Shown piece after piece: positions 24,308 to 36,150 of a stretch of 64,000 bases of DNA. The notes beneath the pieces were generated by a model that searched no databases, was not told where the DNA came from, and saw only the letters and a program-made list of their open reading frames with translations. Numbering within the stretch: position 1 is the first letter of the stretch; every line of letters starts with the position of its first letter. The stretch is from NCBI GenBank assembly GCA_029582165.1, contig CM055880.1:4216001-4280000 (forward strand), given 5' to 3'. This DNA comes from Portulaca oleracea. Lineage: Eukaryota; Streptophyta; Magnoliopsida; Caryophyllales; Portulacaceae. Position numbers and translations under genes: made by a program.

Positions 24308-27300
24308 ATGTATCCATCTCGTGGAAGTAATGCTTATGGGCAGCCATCCTACGGTTCACAACCTTCTTATGGACAAAATGTGAGCACCCTTTTGTGTGGT
24401 TCTTGAACATTGCTTTTCTGTTCATCTTTCTTTTGACATCCTTGCTCTCTATTTTGGTTCACTGAATACTTGCATGTCTGACAGGTTTCTAATGCACAGA
24501 CCCAACCAGCTTACCCTGGGCACTCTGCTGGTCTGGATAGTGCTTCTCAGCTAAACATGGGGTCTAGGCATCCATCAATTTTGGGTGGTCCTCAAGAACC
24601 CGACATTAGTGGGTATCGAGCTCATGCTCCTACATCAGCACAGTATGCAGGGCAATATAGTTCTTTGTATGCCACAGCTTCGTTGGGTAGTGGTCAACAG
24701 GTTAGTGGATGCTTCATTGCTTAAATCACTTGAGTTTGGGATTTTTTGGCCTTTTTTTTCCTGCTTACGGTCAGATCAGATGTTAAGCTGTCTCTTGAAT
24801 CACTTTTGCACTGACATCATTTGCTTACATGACTGCACCCATGACTTGTCTGCTGGTTTTTCAACCTCACTATTGTTCAATCTTATTGCTTAAACGTTTA
24901 ACATGGGTCCGCCGGAATCAACCTCTTCCTGTGCATCGGGAAGACTGCATACACTTGGATCCCCATAGACTCGCGTTAGGGAGACCACGTTTGGGATTTG
25001 CAATATTGTGATTTGATTCTTTGCATTTGAATTCATACCTTTTGCAATGCAATCCGTGAACTCTTTACTATTCATGAAGGTTTCTGCATTGAGTGCTAAG
25101 GGTCCGGGACAGCCAGCTATGGAAGGGCGCAACAATTTTGGATCTATTACTGCTGATTCTCCTAAGTATGCATCTGCGGATTATGTATCTTCATCAAGCC
25201 ATGGCTATGGACACAAATCCGAGCGCTTAATCCCTGAGAAAATTGCTGATTATGCATCATTAGAGAGAAGACAATATGCTGAGCGGCAAGGTACTTATCT
25301 AGGGAGGGAGCTTCCCGCAGAAGCAGTTGGGAGATATGCTGATCCTGTTGCGTATAGCAGCCAACCTAAGGTATATCTTCTTTTCTGTTACCTTTGGTTG
25401 GTGGTGGAATATAGCCTAGTGTTGTTTATCAGCTTAAGGAACTTGGCGTTATTTTAGGCACTCTTTAAATTATCTCAGTACTCGCTGTATAAGTTCTGTC
25501 CTAAGTGATGTCGTCAGACTTATGGTAGTACTTGTGTCTGGAATTTAGTGTATATGACCTATGAAAAATGGTTAATTGATTAATCTGATGACAAGAGAGG
25601 CTTTTGATGGAGACAGTATGGAAATTATAATCTCTCTTGATTAAAAAAATATCTCTTTTCTTTTTAAATATTAATTTGAGTGTTACCTACATACTTTAGA
25701 TGTTCCTAAGCGGTACTTCATGCTGCTATGGAAAAAATGAGATAAGAATTCCTAATTAAAGAGTGGCTTAGTGGTATTAGGTTTCAAACAATCTGCACAT
25801 AGAGAATAAGGGATCTAACAAAGATTGGGCTTGATGATTGTGAAACCACTTACATGACCTGACGATATCAAATAGTTCTTTTGACAAACTCACTTTTTTG
25901 TCAGATAACTCTTTTCCTTTGGTGCACATTGTTCCCCCCCCCCCCCCCCCCCCAATGATTATGCTATTTTTTGAGTGTTTTTGTTTATCTTTCAGTCCGA
26001 GCTGTATGATCGCCTTGATCAGGCAGCACTACTACGGCAGGAACAGATGATGAAGTCTCAGTCATTGCAACCTACTCAACAAGAGGGTACCAGGTACATT
26101 TGGTGAATACTAGCTTTTGTGAGTTTTTTGAAAGTTTTATGTTAATTAATGTCACCTCTTATCCATTGATGTGAAAGGCTTTTAATAGATAGCAGTATCA
26201 ATTAGCCTTGCTCATTCTAGTGTTACACAACTGGTTGGGATTACGGCTTTGCACCCCCCTGAGTACAGCTCAGCCAGAGAGTTTTATGCTTACCTTGTAC
26301 ACTGAATAGCCACACCTTTCTGGCAGACAAGCTGATTACCTTGCTGCGAGAAGTGGTGCATTTCGTCATCCAACCCAAGAGCTCTTGTCTTATGGAGGTA
26401 GAGTTGATGCCGATCCTCGTGTGCCTGCTGTGGGGAATTCTTCATACGCTGGAAAACCCGCGCCTTCTATCTTAGGAGCAGGTCCTCAAAGGAACATTGA
26501 TGATCTCGTGTATGCACAAGCTGCTTCGAATCCTGGTTATGGAGTGAGCTTGCCTCCTGGCAGGGATTATGGAATGGGAAAAGGGCTGCATGGAGCTTCT
26601 CTTGAGTCTGATTTTCCTGGTAGCATTTCATCACGAAGTGGACATTCAAGACTAGATGAGCTCAAGGAAGAAAGATATGCCCGTGAGCTTGATCTAAGGG
26701 AAGAGGAGCGCCGAAGGGAGCGTTTACGTGAAAGAGAAAGAGAACGGGAGCGAGAACGCGAACGTGAACGAGAACGAGAACGTGAAAGAGAAAGAGAACG
26801 TGAAAGGAAACGCCTTTTGGATATTCGAGAAAAAGAGCGCGAGCGTGATCGTGATCGAGAACGCAAACGAGCACTTGAAAGAAGGGTCGAACGAACTCCA
26901 CCGAGAGCTTCTTTGGATCGCCGTGGTTCCTCACTCACCAAGGATGCAAAATTGTCTCGTCGGGATTCTCCACGTCGCGATGCTGTTCATAGGTGGATCT
27001 TGATGTTTAATTTTGTGTCATGGTCTAGTTTCTGTATACAGCTGCTCACTTGTCCTGGAGCTTCGAACTAACCTGGTGTTCTATTACCCTGAAGGATTCA
27101 TTCGCCTGTTAAAGAAAAAAGGAGAGAATATGTATGCAAGGTAAAGAGATGGTACTAGAGCCTAGTCTTTCTGTACTCGAATGTTAGCTATTTGAACTCT
27201 ACCCTATTCTCCACAATATCTGCCATTCAGCTTCCGCTCTTCCCCTATGTTTTCCTTCATTCAACTTGGCTTTGGCACCTATCCATTTCTTTCACTAGTT

Positions 27301-30300
27301 CCCACCCTTTTCCTAGCCAGATCTTGCATCTTGGCATTCTCCTATCTTCTCTGGATATTTTTACCCTTTCTGACATATCTTCCATTCTAAATCACTCATA
27401 CCTAACATTCTTTGTATCAATTCTTTTCTTTTTCATCAACTAGTTCTTTGTTTGATTTGATTTCATGTTTGCCCTTACGTACTACTGAGAACCCATCAAA
27501 TAATGGAAGTGCGCATGGTGATATGGTTACAATGGTGTATGTGTATCTGATTCATTCGGAATGGTGCAATTTGTGTTCTTGTCCATGACAGTTATTTCAG
27601 TGGTCAGTAGATAATGCAGGAAAAAAAGATAGACTTGCAATCGGTATTTTATAGCAGCTTCAAGATTCACATCTTATCTGCCTAAATAATTTGTTTTCCT
27701 TATGTTGGCAGTTCATTTTCGTTTTTTTGCCCTTCTATTTTTTTGGTCATTTCGTTGTTCTGAGTGATTATCCATTCATCTTCAGGTTTACACATCCCGT
27801 TTGACAGATGTGGAGAGGGATTATTTGGCATTGGATAAGCGTTACCCAAGGCTTTATATCTCATCAGATTTCTCAAAGGTCTGTCATATAAGATGCTAAA
27901 TATTTTCAAAATTATGAACACAATAGTGCTTCAAGGTTTCAGTTCTACATATTGCTGAAATTGCATTGATGTAACCTGACTGTGGTTTTATGTTAAAGGT
28001 GGTGGTTAATTGGCCAAGGGAGGATTTTAAGCTTCCAATGCATACTCCTGTCAGGTGACTATCTGTTGCTTTCTAAGCTCTTCCTTCTCATGGGCTTATC
28101 ACTGCCAAGATCCTTTTTTTGTAATTTCTTTTGGTGGGGGGTGAGGGTTGGCTCGGTGCTAAATATGTTCCACTAGCTGGTCAAGGCTTTTTTTTTAAAA
28201 AAATTATTTTTTAAATTAGTGTATATGTAAAGAGGGAGCATCAAAAAGTAGTACTTGAGCTCGAATTGTCAACCAGTCTCCCACTTGCATTAATGAAAAC
28301 AATTCCTATTGTAGGTTCACTTTCAGAGTTTCAGTGGGTTTGGTGGGGTTTTGATGTAGGTAGCCTGAGGGTAAACACCTTGCAATTCCAATAAACCCAC
28401 GAAAATATTTTAAAAATTGTAACATCTTGGTTCTAGTTGTTCTACCAAATACCAATTAAGGTGCCAACTACCAATGTGGGGCCTAACATCTGAATAAACT
28501 GATTAAAGGAGGTTCTTGTAGAGATTGTTTTCGATACTTTAACTCTGATGAGTTAATGGATAGATGACACTGTGAAATTGGATATAGCAGTTGGGAGGTA
28601 GTGTCCACTATACTTGTATATTGTCGTCTTTGTTTTATTGTTGTGCTGTTGGTTAGTTGAGGTGGATATACCTTTGGAAAAACCATTTATTTTTTACTTC
28701 AAATGATTGTTGGCAACAGTTTTGAGCATGATTTTATTGAGGGCGATGCACATCGGAAGGATTTGTCTGACAAGCAATCAGATATGATCACTACTAATTC
28801 AGAACACAGGAACGTTGTGTGGAATGCAAAGGTGAGCTATCGTTTCTCTCCTCATAAAACATAATATTAAACTAGAAGGGAGACCATGCTATGTATGTTT
28901 CACATTCTAGAAATTCGCATCAATCATGCGCTAAAGCTGGCATTAGAATTTGAGCTCCAGCAGAAAGCCTCAAGATTACTATAATTATGTCCTGTGTTAT
29001 ATGATAGTTGGTCTTGGTTAGCCGTGCCCTTTGTCAATTTATTTTTGGTTATTGTAGTTTGTTACCTCTGGGTTCTGGAAGTTCCTTGCTGTCCAGGCAT
29101 GTCGGCAAAAGTTCTTTTTGTTAAATCATGATATGGTTTTAGGGTTTGATTTCACATTGCTTTTATCCCTTAAAAAGTGATCCTGATTCTGCACAAGAAT
29201 AGGTATGCTGCCATGTAGGTCATCAATCTGCTAAAATAGAAACAAGAAAGAACACGAATTTCTGCCCCCAGTGGGGTTGAGTAGGAATCAGGAGTGCACA
29301 AGAATAGGTATACTACCATGTTGGTGTTCTTTTTAGAATGTTCAATGCAATGAAGCAAAGAATAAATTGCCGTGTTTAAGCCTATGTTCTTAGAAACAAG
29401 ACTGATCGAAGTTGTGTTGAGATGGCTGCCCACAAAATTCTCCGTGGAGAAAAGCTTTGGAAACATTCCAATCATCTTACTTCTAATATTACATCAGTTG
29501 GCTCGGATGAAGGCTGTTGGCACATTATTGTCATTTGGACTAGTAGCCTTATCACTGTAACCGCATGAAGGCTTCTAGTAACTTTGCCTACTGTGGCAGC
29601 AGTTCAGTTCGGTGCCCTATTATAGTTCCATAAAGATTTTAGCAGCTATAGATCAATTTTTGGTTTGAACTTTTTAAAAAAGGAGCTGTAGAAAACTCTG
29701 AATGGAAGACATCGTATCTTCTGAAGTAGTGCTTGCATATCGGCAAAGCACTTATGCTGAACAATATCGAGCTCAGTCAGCTGTATGGTGCATACTTTGT
29801 TTTGTTTTTCTGGTATTTTCTCTGGTTTGTTGCCCCTGCCTCTAATCCTACTTTTGTTAGAGTGTGAGAAAGCAAGTCTCATGTTTACATTATAGGGAAT
29901 CAATTTTATGTGAGAATGATATTTCTACTTTAGGATGTTTACCAGAGGCTGTCCCACTATGTATTCGTGTGATTTCTGATTTCTTTGTGGCTAGGTAACC
30001 AGCCATGATGGATCCCTTGACATTCATGTAATGTTTTGTTTGTTTCAGCTTATTTTGATGAGTGGACTAAGCAGGAGTGCACTTGAGGACCTTACTGCTG
30101 AGAAGTATTCGGATGACCGTATGCCACACATTTGCAGTTTTCTAAGATTTGCTTTGCTGAAAAAAGACCGTGCATTTATGGCTATTGGAGGTCCATGGAG
30201 TCCTGTTGATGGTGACGATCCATCAGTTGATGATTCTTCATTGGTTCGTACTGTTCTCAGGTTCGTGTGTTCGGTAATTATGATTGTTTTTCTGTTCTTG

Positions 30301-33300
30301 CTGTTCACATGTGAGAATGGTCATGATTTATGGTTCAAGATATTTTTTTTATTGTGTAGATATGCCAAAGATTTGACAAATCTTGATCTGCACAACTGCC
30401 AGCGCTGGAATCGTTTCCTTGAGGTGACGTATTTTCTCATTGTAACTATAGTTTGTGGAATGCTGTTTTCGATTAATTGCTATCAATTGCATGAGGGTTT
30501 TGATAGATGAAAGTAAGCTTTTTGATATGAATTGAGTTGGTTTCTATACATCTTGTTCTTTTGTATCAACTTTTTGTGATATGATGTGTAATTTTTCTTG
30601 ATTGAAAACAAATTGTTCAGTATTACCACTACTTCTGATGTTGCAAAATTAGCCTGCTAACAAATAGTTGTTTGCAGATTCACTATGACAGAATTGGTAA
30701 TGATGGCTATTTTAGCCATAAGGAGGTCACTGTACTCTTTGTTCCAGATCTTTCAGATTGCCTGCCTTCTCTAAATGCATGGCGGGAGCAGTGGTTAGCT
30801 CACAAGAAAGCTATTGCTGAGCGTGAGAAGGTAAGAGGGGTTTCCCGTGATTCTTTTGTTTATTTGGAATAAGAATTTTCCTTTGTTTTGTGTGGCCTTT
30901 TCTGGGCCTGCTTTCCAGAAGAACATTAGTTTGTAAGAATTTGGTGACTATTTCATCTAGAAAAATTGCAAGAAATAACAAAACAAAAACAATAGGTTCT
31001 TCCATGAACACCTTCTGAGGTAATCTCATTCAAGCATAGGTTTTGGTCGATCTTACACAGGATTTCCAATTGTCAGTGATGTGACTAAATTTTTGCATAG
31101 TTATTCTATTTTCTGGAGTTGTCTTAAGTAACTAATCCTTAAAATAAAATAGATCTTCCAGATCAGACGATCTATAAATCAGAAGCCCTATAACTAGCAT
31201 GAAGGTCTCCTCTCCCACCCTTTCCTGAATGGGGACAAGTGGGATGTGGCTGAATTTTTGTCATGTGGTAATTGAGTCCCAACTATTGTGATATGAATCT
31301 TTCATGATGAATTCCCTGCATTATATTCTGGTTGTTTTTTTTTTGATTTAATTTTTGCATTTGATCGAGGTTTTGGGTATATTGATTTAATCATCTTATT
31401 TAATGCAGAAGTTGAGGGACAAAAAAGCTCCTGGGAAAGGTAATGGCATCTCCAATTTGCTTTATTGGTATATATCATGAGCTCAAGTGAACTGATGTAC
31501 GCCACTTTGCTGTGACAGAAGTTGTTTCTCCCAAGGATGGGAAAAAAGCTGAAAAAACTGAGAAAAAGAAGGGAAATGTTGTTCCAGAAAAAGCCGCAGA
31601 TGTGCCGAAAGGGAAAGATGGGCTCGCTGAGAAGGCTGGCACAACTGAGAAAGACGGAAGCAAAGATGACAAGGTTGTTAAGAAAGTGGCAGATGAACAG
31701 ACCAGTGAAGCTACTAACACTGAGAAAAAGGAACCGGGGACAGATGCAACTGTTACACAGGGTGCCAAGCCTGGGAAGAAGAAAATTGTGAGAAGGATTA
31801 TCAAGAAGGTTGCTGATAAGAAGGTTGCCGGTGAAAATGGAAGCAACGATAACAATAAAGCAGATGAGAAGGCTGCTGAAGTCACTGAGGCAAGCACAGA
31901 ACCTGCTGTTCAAACAGATGCTGCTGTTAAAGTGGAAACTGAAGATACAACTGCAGTGCGTACTGCTCCCGTTAAAAGGACCGTGAAAAGGAAAATTATT
32001 AAGAGGGTACCCAAAAAGAAGGTTCCTGTTGGAGAAGCTAGCAATGCCACCAATGCTGACAACAAGTCTACTACAGCGGGGGATGATGGAAAGACGGCCG
32101 ATAAAGGAAATGGAACTGCTAATGTTACTGATTCCAAGGTCAAGGCAAGTGAGGGCGATACTGCAGAGAAAAATAGTTCTGGGTCACAGTCTGCTGTAGG
32201 AAATTCAGAGAAACAAGATAATGTAGCCGTGCCTAGCAACCCTGGAAGTGGGCCAGAAAAGGTCACCGAGAAGGAAGGAGAGAAAACTGACAACAAGACG
32301 GTTTCTGAGAGTAACAAAGCTTCAGGAAAGGAAGATCATGGCAAAGAGAAGGTTAATGATAAGGATAAACCGAAAGATGTCAAAGGGAAGAAGGATAATA
32401 GTAAAGATGCGAAAGATGAACAGAGAAGCAAGTCTGGCAAAGAGGTGGAGAGGAAAAAGTCTGAGGAACCACCTCGTCCTGGATTTATCTTGCAAACGAG
32501 TGAGAAAGATGCGAAAGTATGACTTAATTTTAACCTCTATTTATCCTCCCTTTATTTTTATTACGGTGATTGTGTTAAATTTTGTGCTTCTTTGTCAAAT
32601 GCTCACATAATTCCTTAACTTTCCGGCAGTTACGTTCGATGTCACTTTCTCTGGATTCCCTGTTGGATTATTCCGACAAGGATATTGAGGAGTCAACCTT
32701 TGAGGTTTGTTTTCGACATCTTTGTTAAACTTGAGTGCATGCTTTCTTTTGTTGATGTGGATCGTTTTAATGATACTGGTTATAGTTTACTAATTTAGCT
32801 TGCATATATTTTATCTGCCCGTTTGTGATGTTATTACCCTTATGTATGGTTTATTATATTGCAGGTCTCTGTATTTGCTGAATCCTTCTATGAGATGCTT
32901 CAGTATCAGATGGGTTCTCGCATCTTGGAATTTCTACAGGTAAGAAATCGCTTCACTCAGTCGTCTAACTTCTCTTTATCTAGTGAATGGGGTGCTTACA
33001 CTTGCCTTCTCTACAGAAATTGCGGGTTAAATTTGTCGCTAGGAGAAATAGACGGAAAAGGCAAAGGGAGCAGGCTGCTGAAAAAGAGAAGGCAGAGAAA
33101 GCAGAAAAGCGTCTGAAAAGTGAGGAGTCCCCTAAAGATGACAAATCATCCAAACCTGTAGTAAAGGAGGAAGCTCCGTCCAATGCGGATGACAAATCAT
33201 CCAAACCTGAAGTAAAAGAGGAACCTTCTTCCAGTGTTCAAAACTCAGCCTCGAAAGAGGGAAATGTGAATGACGCAACTGTTAAAATGGAGGTTGCTGA

Positions 33301-34508
33301 AGGTGAGAAGCCTGAAAATGAGGTAGAAATGGTTGTTGAGGAAGAGGAGGTGGAGGAGGAAGAGGAAGTGGAAGAGGAAGAGGAAGAGGAAGAGGAGGAT
33401 CCTGAAGAAGATCCGGAAGAAGATCCTGAAGAAGATCCGGAAGAAGATGAAGAGATGGAAGAGGAAACCCCTCAGCAAGAATCAAAGAATGAGGTGAGAC
33501 CTTGCCTTGCCTTGCCTTTAATCTCCGTTCATCTAGGCTATTCTTCTCTTTTGAGGCAAAAGACGTTAGATTTTCCCGGTACTTCTAATGTGTTCCAAAT
33601 TACAACCCGTTTCGCCTCTGATCTCCGTACTGTGTTTGTGCCATGCACAGAACAAAGAAGAGGCGAAGACTGCTGCCGAGCAGAACCAGACAGAGACTGT
33701 CAAGCAAGAGCCAAAAGAGCAAACTGCGGATGACAAAACTGATGGTGAGAAGAAGCCCAGCAGTGAAGCAGAGGCGAACAAATCGAAGGAAGTGAAAATG
33801 GAGGCTTCAAAGAAAACGACTCCAACTAAGAAGGAAGCCCCAGTGGACAAGGAGCTGCTACAGGTAAACTCTACTGTGAGTGACTTAAATTTGTCGCCTT
33901 GTCTATCCACAGTATCTTGGCTGATGGCTGGTTTTCCGATTGTCTTTCAGGCTTTTAGGTTCTTTGACCGAAATCGAGTTGGCTACCTAAGGGTAATGTT
34001 CCAAGGCTTGCTTTGTTTTCTGACTTCATTCATTGAAATCCCCTTGAACTGTTCTCCGTCAGGGTAAAAGTTAGGGTTTAAGGGTAATTGGGTATTTACC
34101 TCTATAAAGAACAAACTTTGTGTCGGCAGGACCCACACTAGGAGGGGAGTTATATTCGTTGATATCCCTCTCTTTCCCTTTTGTTTTCGCCCCTCACGTA
34201 CTCAATATTGAGCATGTGTTTCCTCTTCAGGTGGAAGATACTAGGTTGATTCTTCACAATCTTGGGAAATTCCTATCTCACAGGGATGTTAAGGTCAGAA
34301 TTTGTCATCATCATCTCTAGCCCCTTTCGTCATGTATTTTGTGCTTTTGTAAATAGATTGCTGTTCCCATTTTGTTGGCTGATATAGCATGCATTTTGCG
34401 TCTTACAACCAGGAACTCGTGCAAAGCGCATTGTTGGAGAGCAACACAGGACGGGATGATCGTATACTCTATGAGAAGCTAGTTAGAATGTCTCTTGACA
34501 TGAATTAG
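24308..34508 (+). CDS. RSA1-like: CCAR1-family nuclear protein, SHORT ROOT IN SALT MEDIUM 1-like
   Basis: 22 exons including the UTR exon. Coding exons: 24308-24379, 24485-24700, 25080-25370, 25996-26093, 26327-26992, 27095-27140, 27786-27878, 27999-28054, 28720-28831, 30049-30260, 30360-30423, 30678-30830, 31409-31439, 31519-32516, 32630-32704, 32865-32939, 33017-33493, 33651-33863, 33951-33992, 34231-34293, 34413-34508. Predicted 1382 aa; all phases agree. Seen: Gly/Tyr/Ser-rich N-terminus; Arg-Glu repeat (about 340-390); CCAR1/DBC1 core (about 450-690: LDKRYPRLYISSDFSKVVV, NAKLILMSGLSRSALEDL, EVTVLFVPDLSDCLPSL); Lys-rich region (700-1036); acidic tail with DPEE repeats; EF-hand-like loop DRNRVGYLRVED (about 1322-1333). 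Known: animal CCAR1 is a transcription/splicing coactivator; Arabidopsis RSA1 is a nuclear calcium-responsive protein in salt tolerance. Exact function here is inferred. Confidence 0.92.
25934..25953 (+). repeat. Run of 20 C in intron
   Basis: Homopolymer in the intron before exon 25996. Its length is likely to vary or be misread. Confidence 0.85.
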
Positions 34509-35674
34509 TATTCATTTGGTTTCATCTTGTCAACTGTAGTTCCAGTTCAAAGCTGTGGAATGTATGGATTAGAATTGTTTTAGGTCCAAATAGGAGAAGA
34601 ATGGAAGAGTTGTTGAACTATCATTTGATAAATCACAGGCTACTTTTCTGTAGAATATTGAATAATAGGACCTAGGATATTGCGTCGATAAATTCACAGT
34701 GAACTGTGTATTATTACGGCGATCAATTCATGTGTTATTCATCACCGATCAGTGTGTAGCACTTGGTTGTTTTGCCCAAACATATTTTTTCTTCCCCTAT
34801 AAAGTTGGCCTCTCAGGAGACATTGAAATGCATTACGTTACTGATGTGGTATATGTGTGTATATGTATGGTTCTTGAACCTTGAAAGGAGGTAAATTTGT
34901 CCAAGGTATGGAATTGTTTGTCATAAATTTATCGTAAGACGTGCGGTATCCTTGTGTAAATATGATATGTGTGTAACTAATAGTAATTAATTTGTAGCAA
35001 TTTTGATAGAAGTTGTCTCTTATGCACTAGTAGTCAAACCTGTATTGAAAAATCATTTCAATATAACTTATTATTAGCTAGAATTTTCAACAATTTACTC
35101 TTGAGGAAGTCTTTTACATAGTTCTTTGATGAGTCAGGCTTATCACAGATTTTTGTATTGGGAGAGATAGTGTTATGCTATTTACCTATCAAAAAAGTAG
35201 TATTACGAAACTTAGACAACCTTTAGCTATTAAAGTCGAAAATTATATTCAGTTATATAAAAATATTTGAACGCCAATATAAGACTGGTATATTTTATTG
35301 TATATATTAATTTGCTGTAAAAATGATATTGGCATGTTTTAGTCGATGTGTGATTAGTACCATAGTCTGTGGGGAATAAGAGCACACAATAATGTCTAAT
35401 TACAAGTCTACAACAACGTATTGGGAGAAACACGTTTGAACAAACAATAATGTGCAATTCCTGGTGTATGATAAGATTTTTAGTAAATGATGGTAGATCT
35501 TGGAATATGTATGATTTTTACTTCATCTTGATTCATAAGCTAATTAATTTGAGAAAATAGAGAGACCAAAAAAAAAAAAGAGCAAATCAAAGAGGAGAAA
35601 AAGAGCAAAACAAAGAATAGATTAAAGGGAAAAGGTTGAATAAATAAATGAGTGGTAAATTCACTAAATTGATA
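34509..35674. other. 3' flank of the CCAR1-like gene, then spacer
   Basis: The first 200-400 bases are probably 3' UTR. The rest is AT-rich with no supported gene. Confidence 0.6.
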
Positions 35675-35952
35675 CTCCCTCCGTCCCAAAATATTTGTCC
35701 CCTTTGATTTAGCGCGCATTTTTAGGAAAATCAACAAATTAGTCTCCATTAGCAATAAAATATTAATAATACCCTTAGTTTTAAATTCAAAACTATTATT
35801 TATACTTTCCCTCTCATATTTAAATTCTTTTAAAATTCAAATTAAGGGTATTTTAGTAATTTCAAGAAAATAAAAGTTACCATTTTAGGAAAGTGGACAT
35901 AATTTTGGGATATCCAAAAATGGATTAGTGGACAAATAATTTGGGACGGAGG
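35675..35952. mobile_element. Stowaway-like MITE between two genes
   Basis: TA at 35673-35674, then CTCCCTCCGTCCCAAAATAT; the right end ATAATTTGGGACGGAGG is followed by TA at 35953-35954. The ends match over about 17 bases. It lies about 200 bp upstream of the next gene's ATG, so it sits in that promoter. Confidence 0.85.
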
Positions 35953-36150
35953 TACTATTAAAGTATGTCCTCTAGTAGCCGTTGCCTCAACTGAAATTCC
36001 ATGTGCCGGGGGGAAAGTAGCCTACGATTCTCAATATGACCGTTACTTCCACCTGCATTTTAAATTTTCCACCCGTTTCTTTCCCCCAATTCCCAAACAC
36101 CCATAACAGAACAAAACACAGAGAAAGAGAGAATACAGACGCCATTGTTG

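Noticed and set aside
26567..26941. Arg/Ser-rich minus-strand ORF of 124 aa (SR-protein-like)
   Set aside because: It is the antisense shadow of the Arg-Glu repeat in exon 26327-26992 of the CCAR1-like gene.
31302..31913. 203-aa and 140-aa minus-strand ORFs
   Set aside because: Antisense to the Lys/Glu/Ala-rich exon 31519-32516; the hydrophobic content is a mirror of Lys/Glu codons.
33245..33485. Minus-strand Phe/Leu- and Pro/Leu-rich ORFs
   Set aside because: Antisense of the poly-Glu and DPEE repeats in exon 33017-33493.
36145..36150. Start of the TPR-SET protein at 36145
   Set aside because: The frame begins with TTG TTG; the first ATG is 36151.
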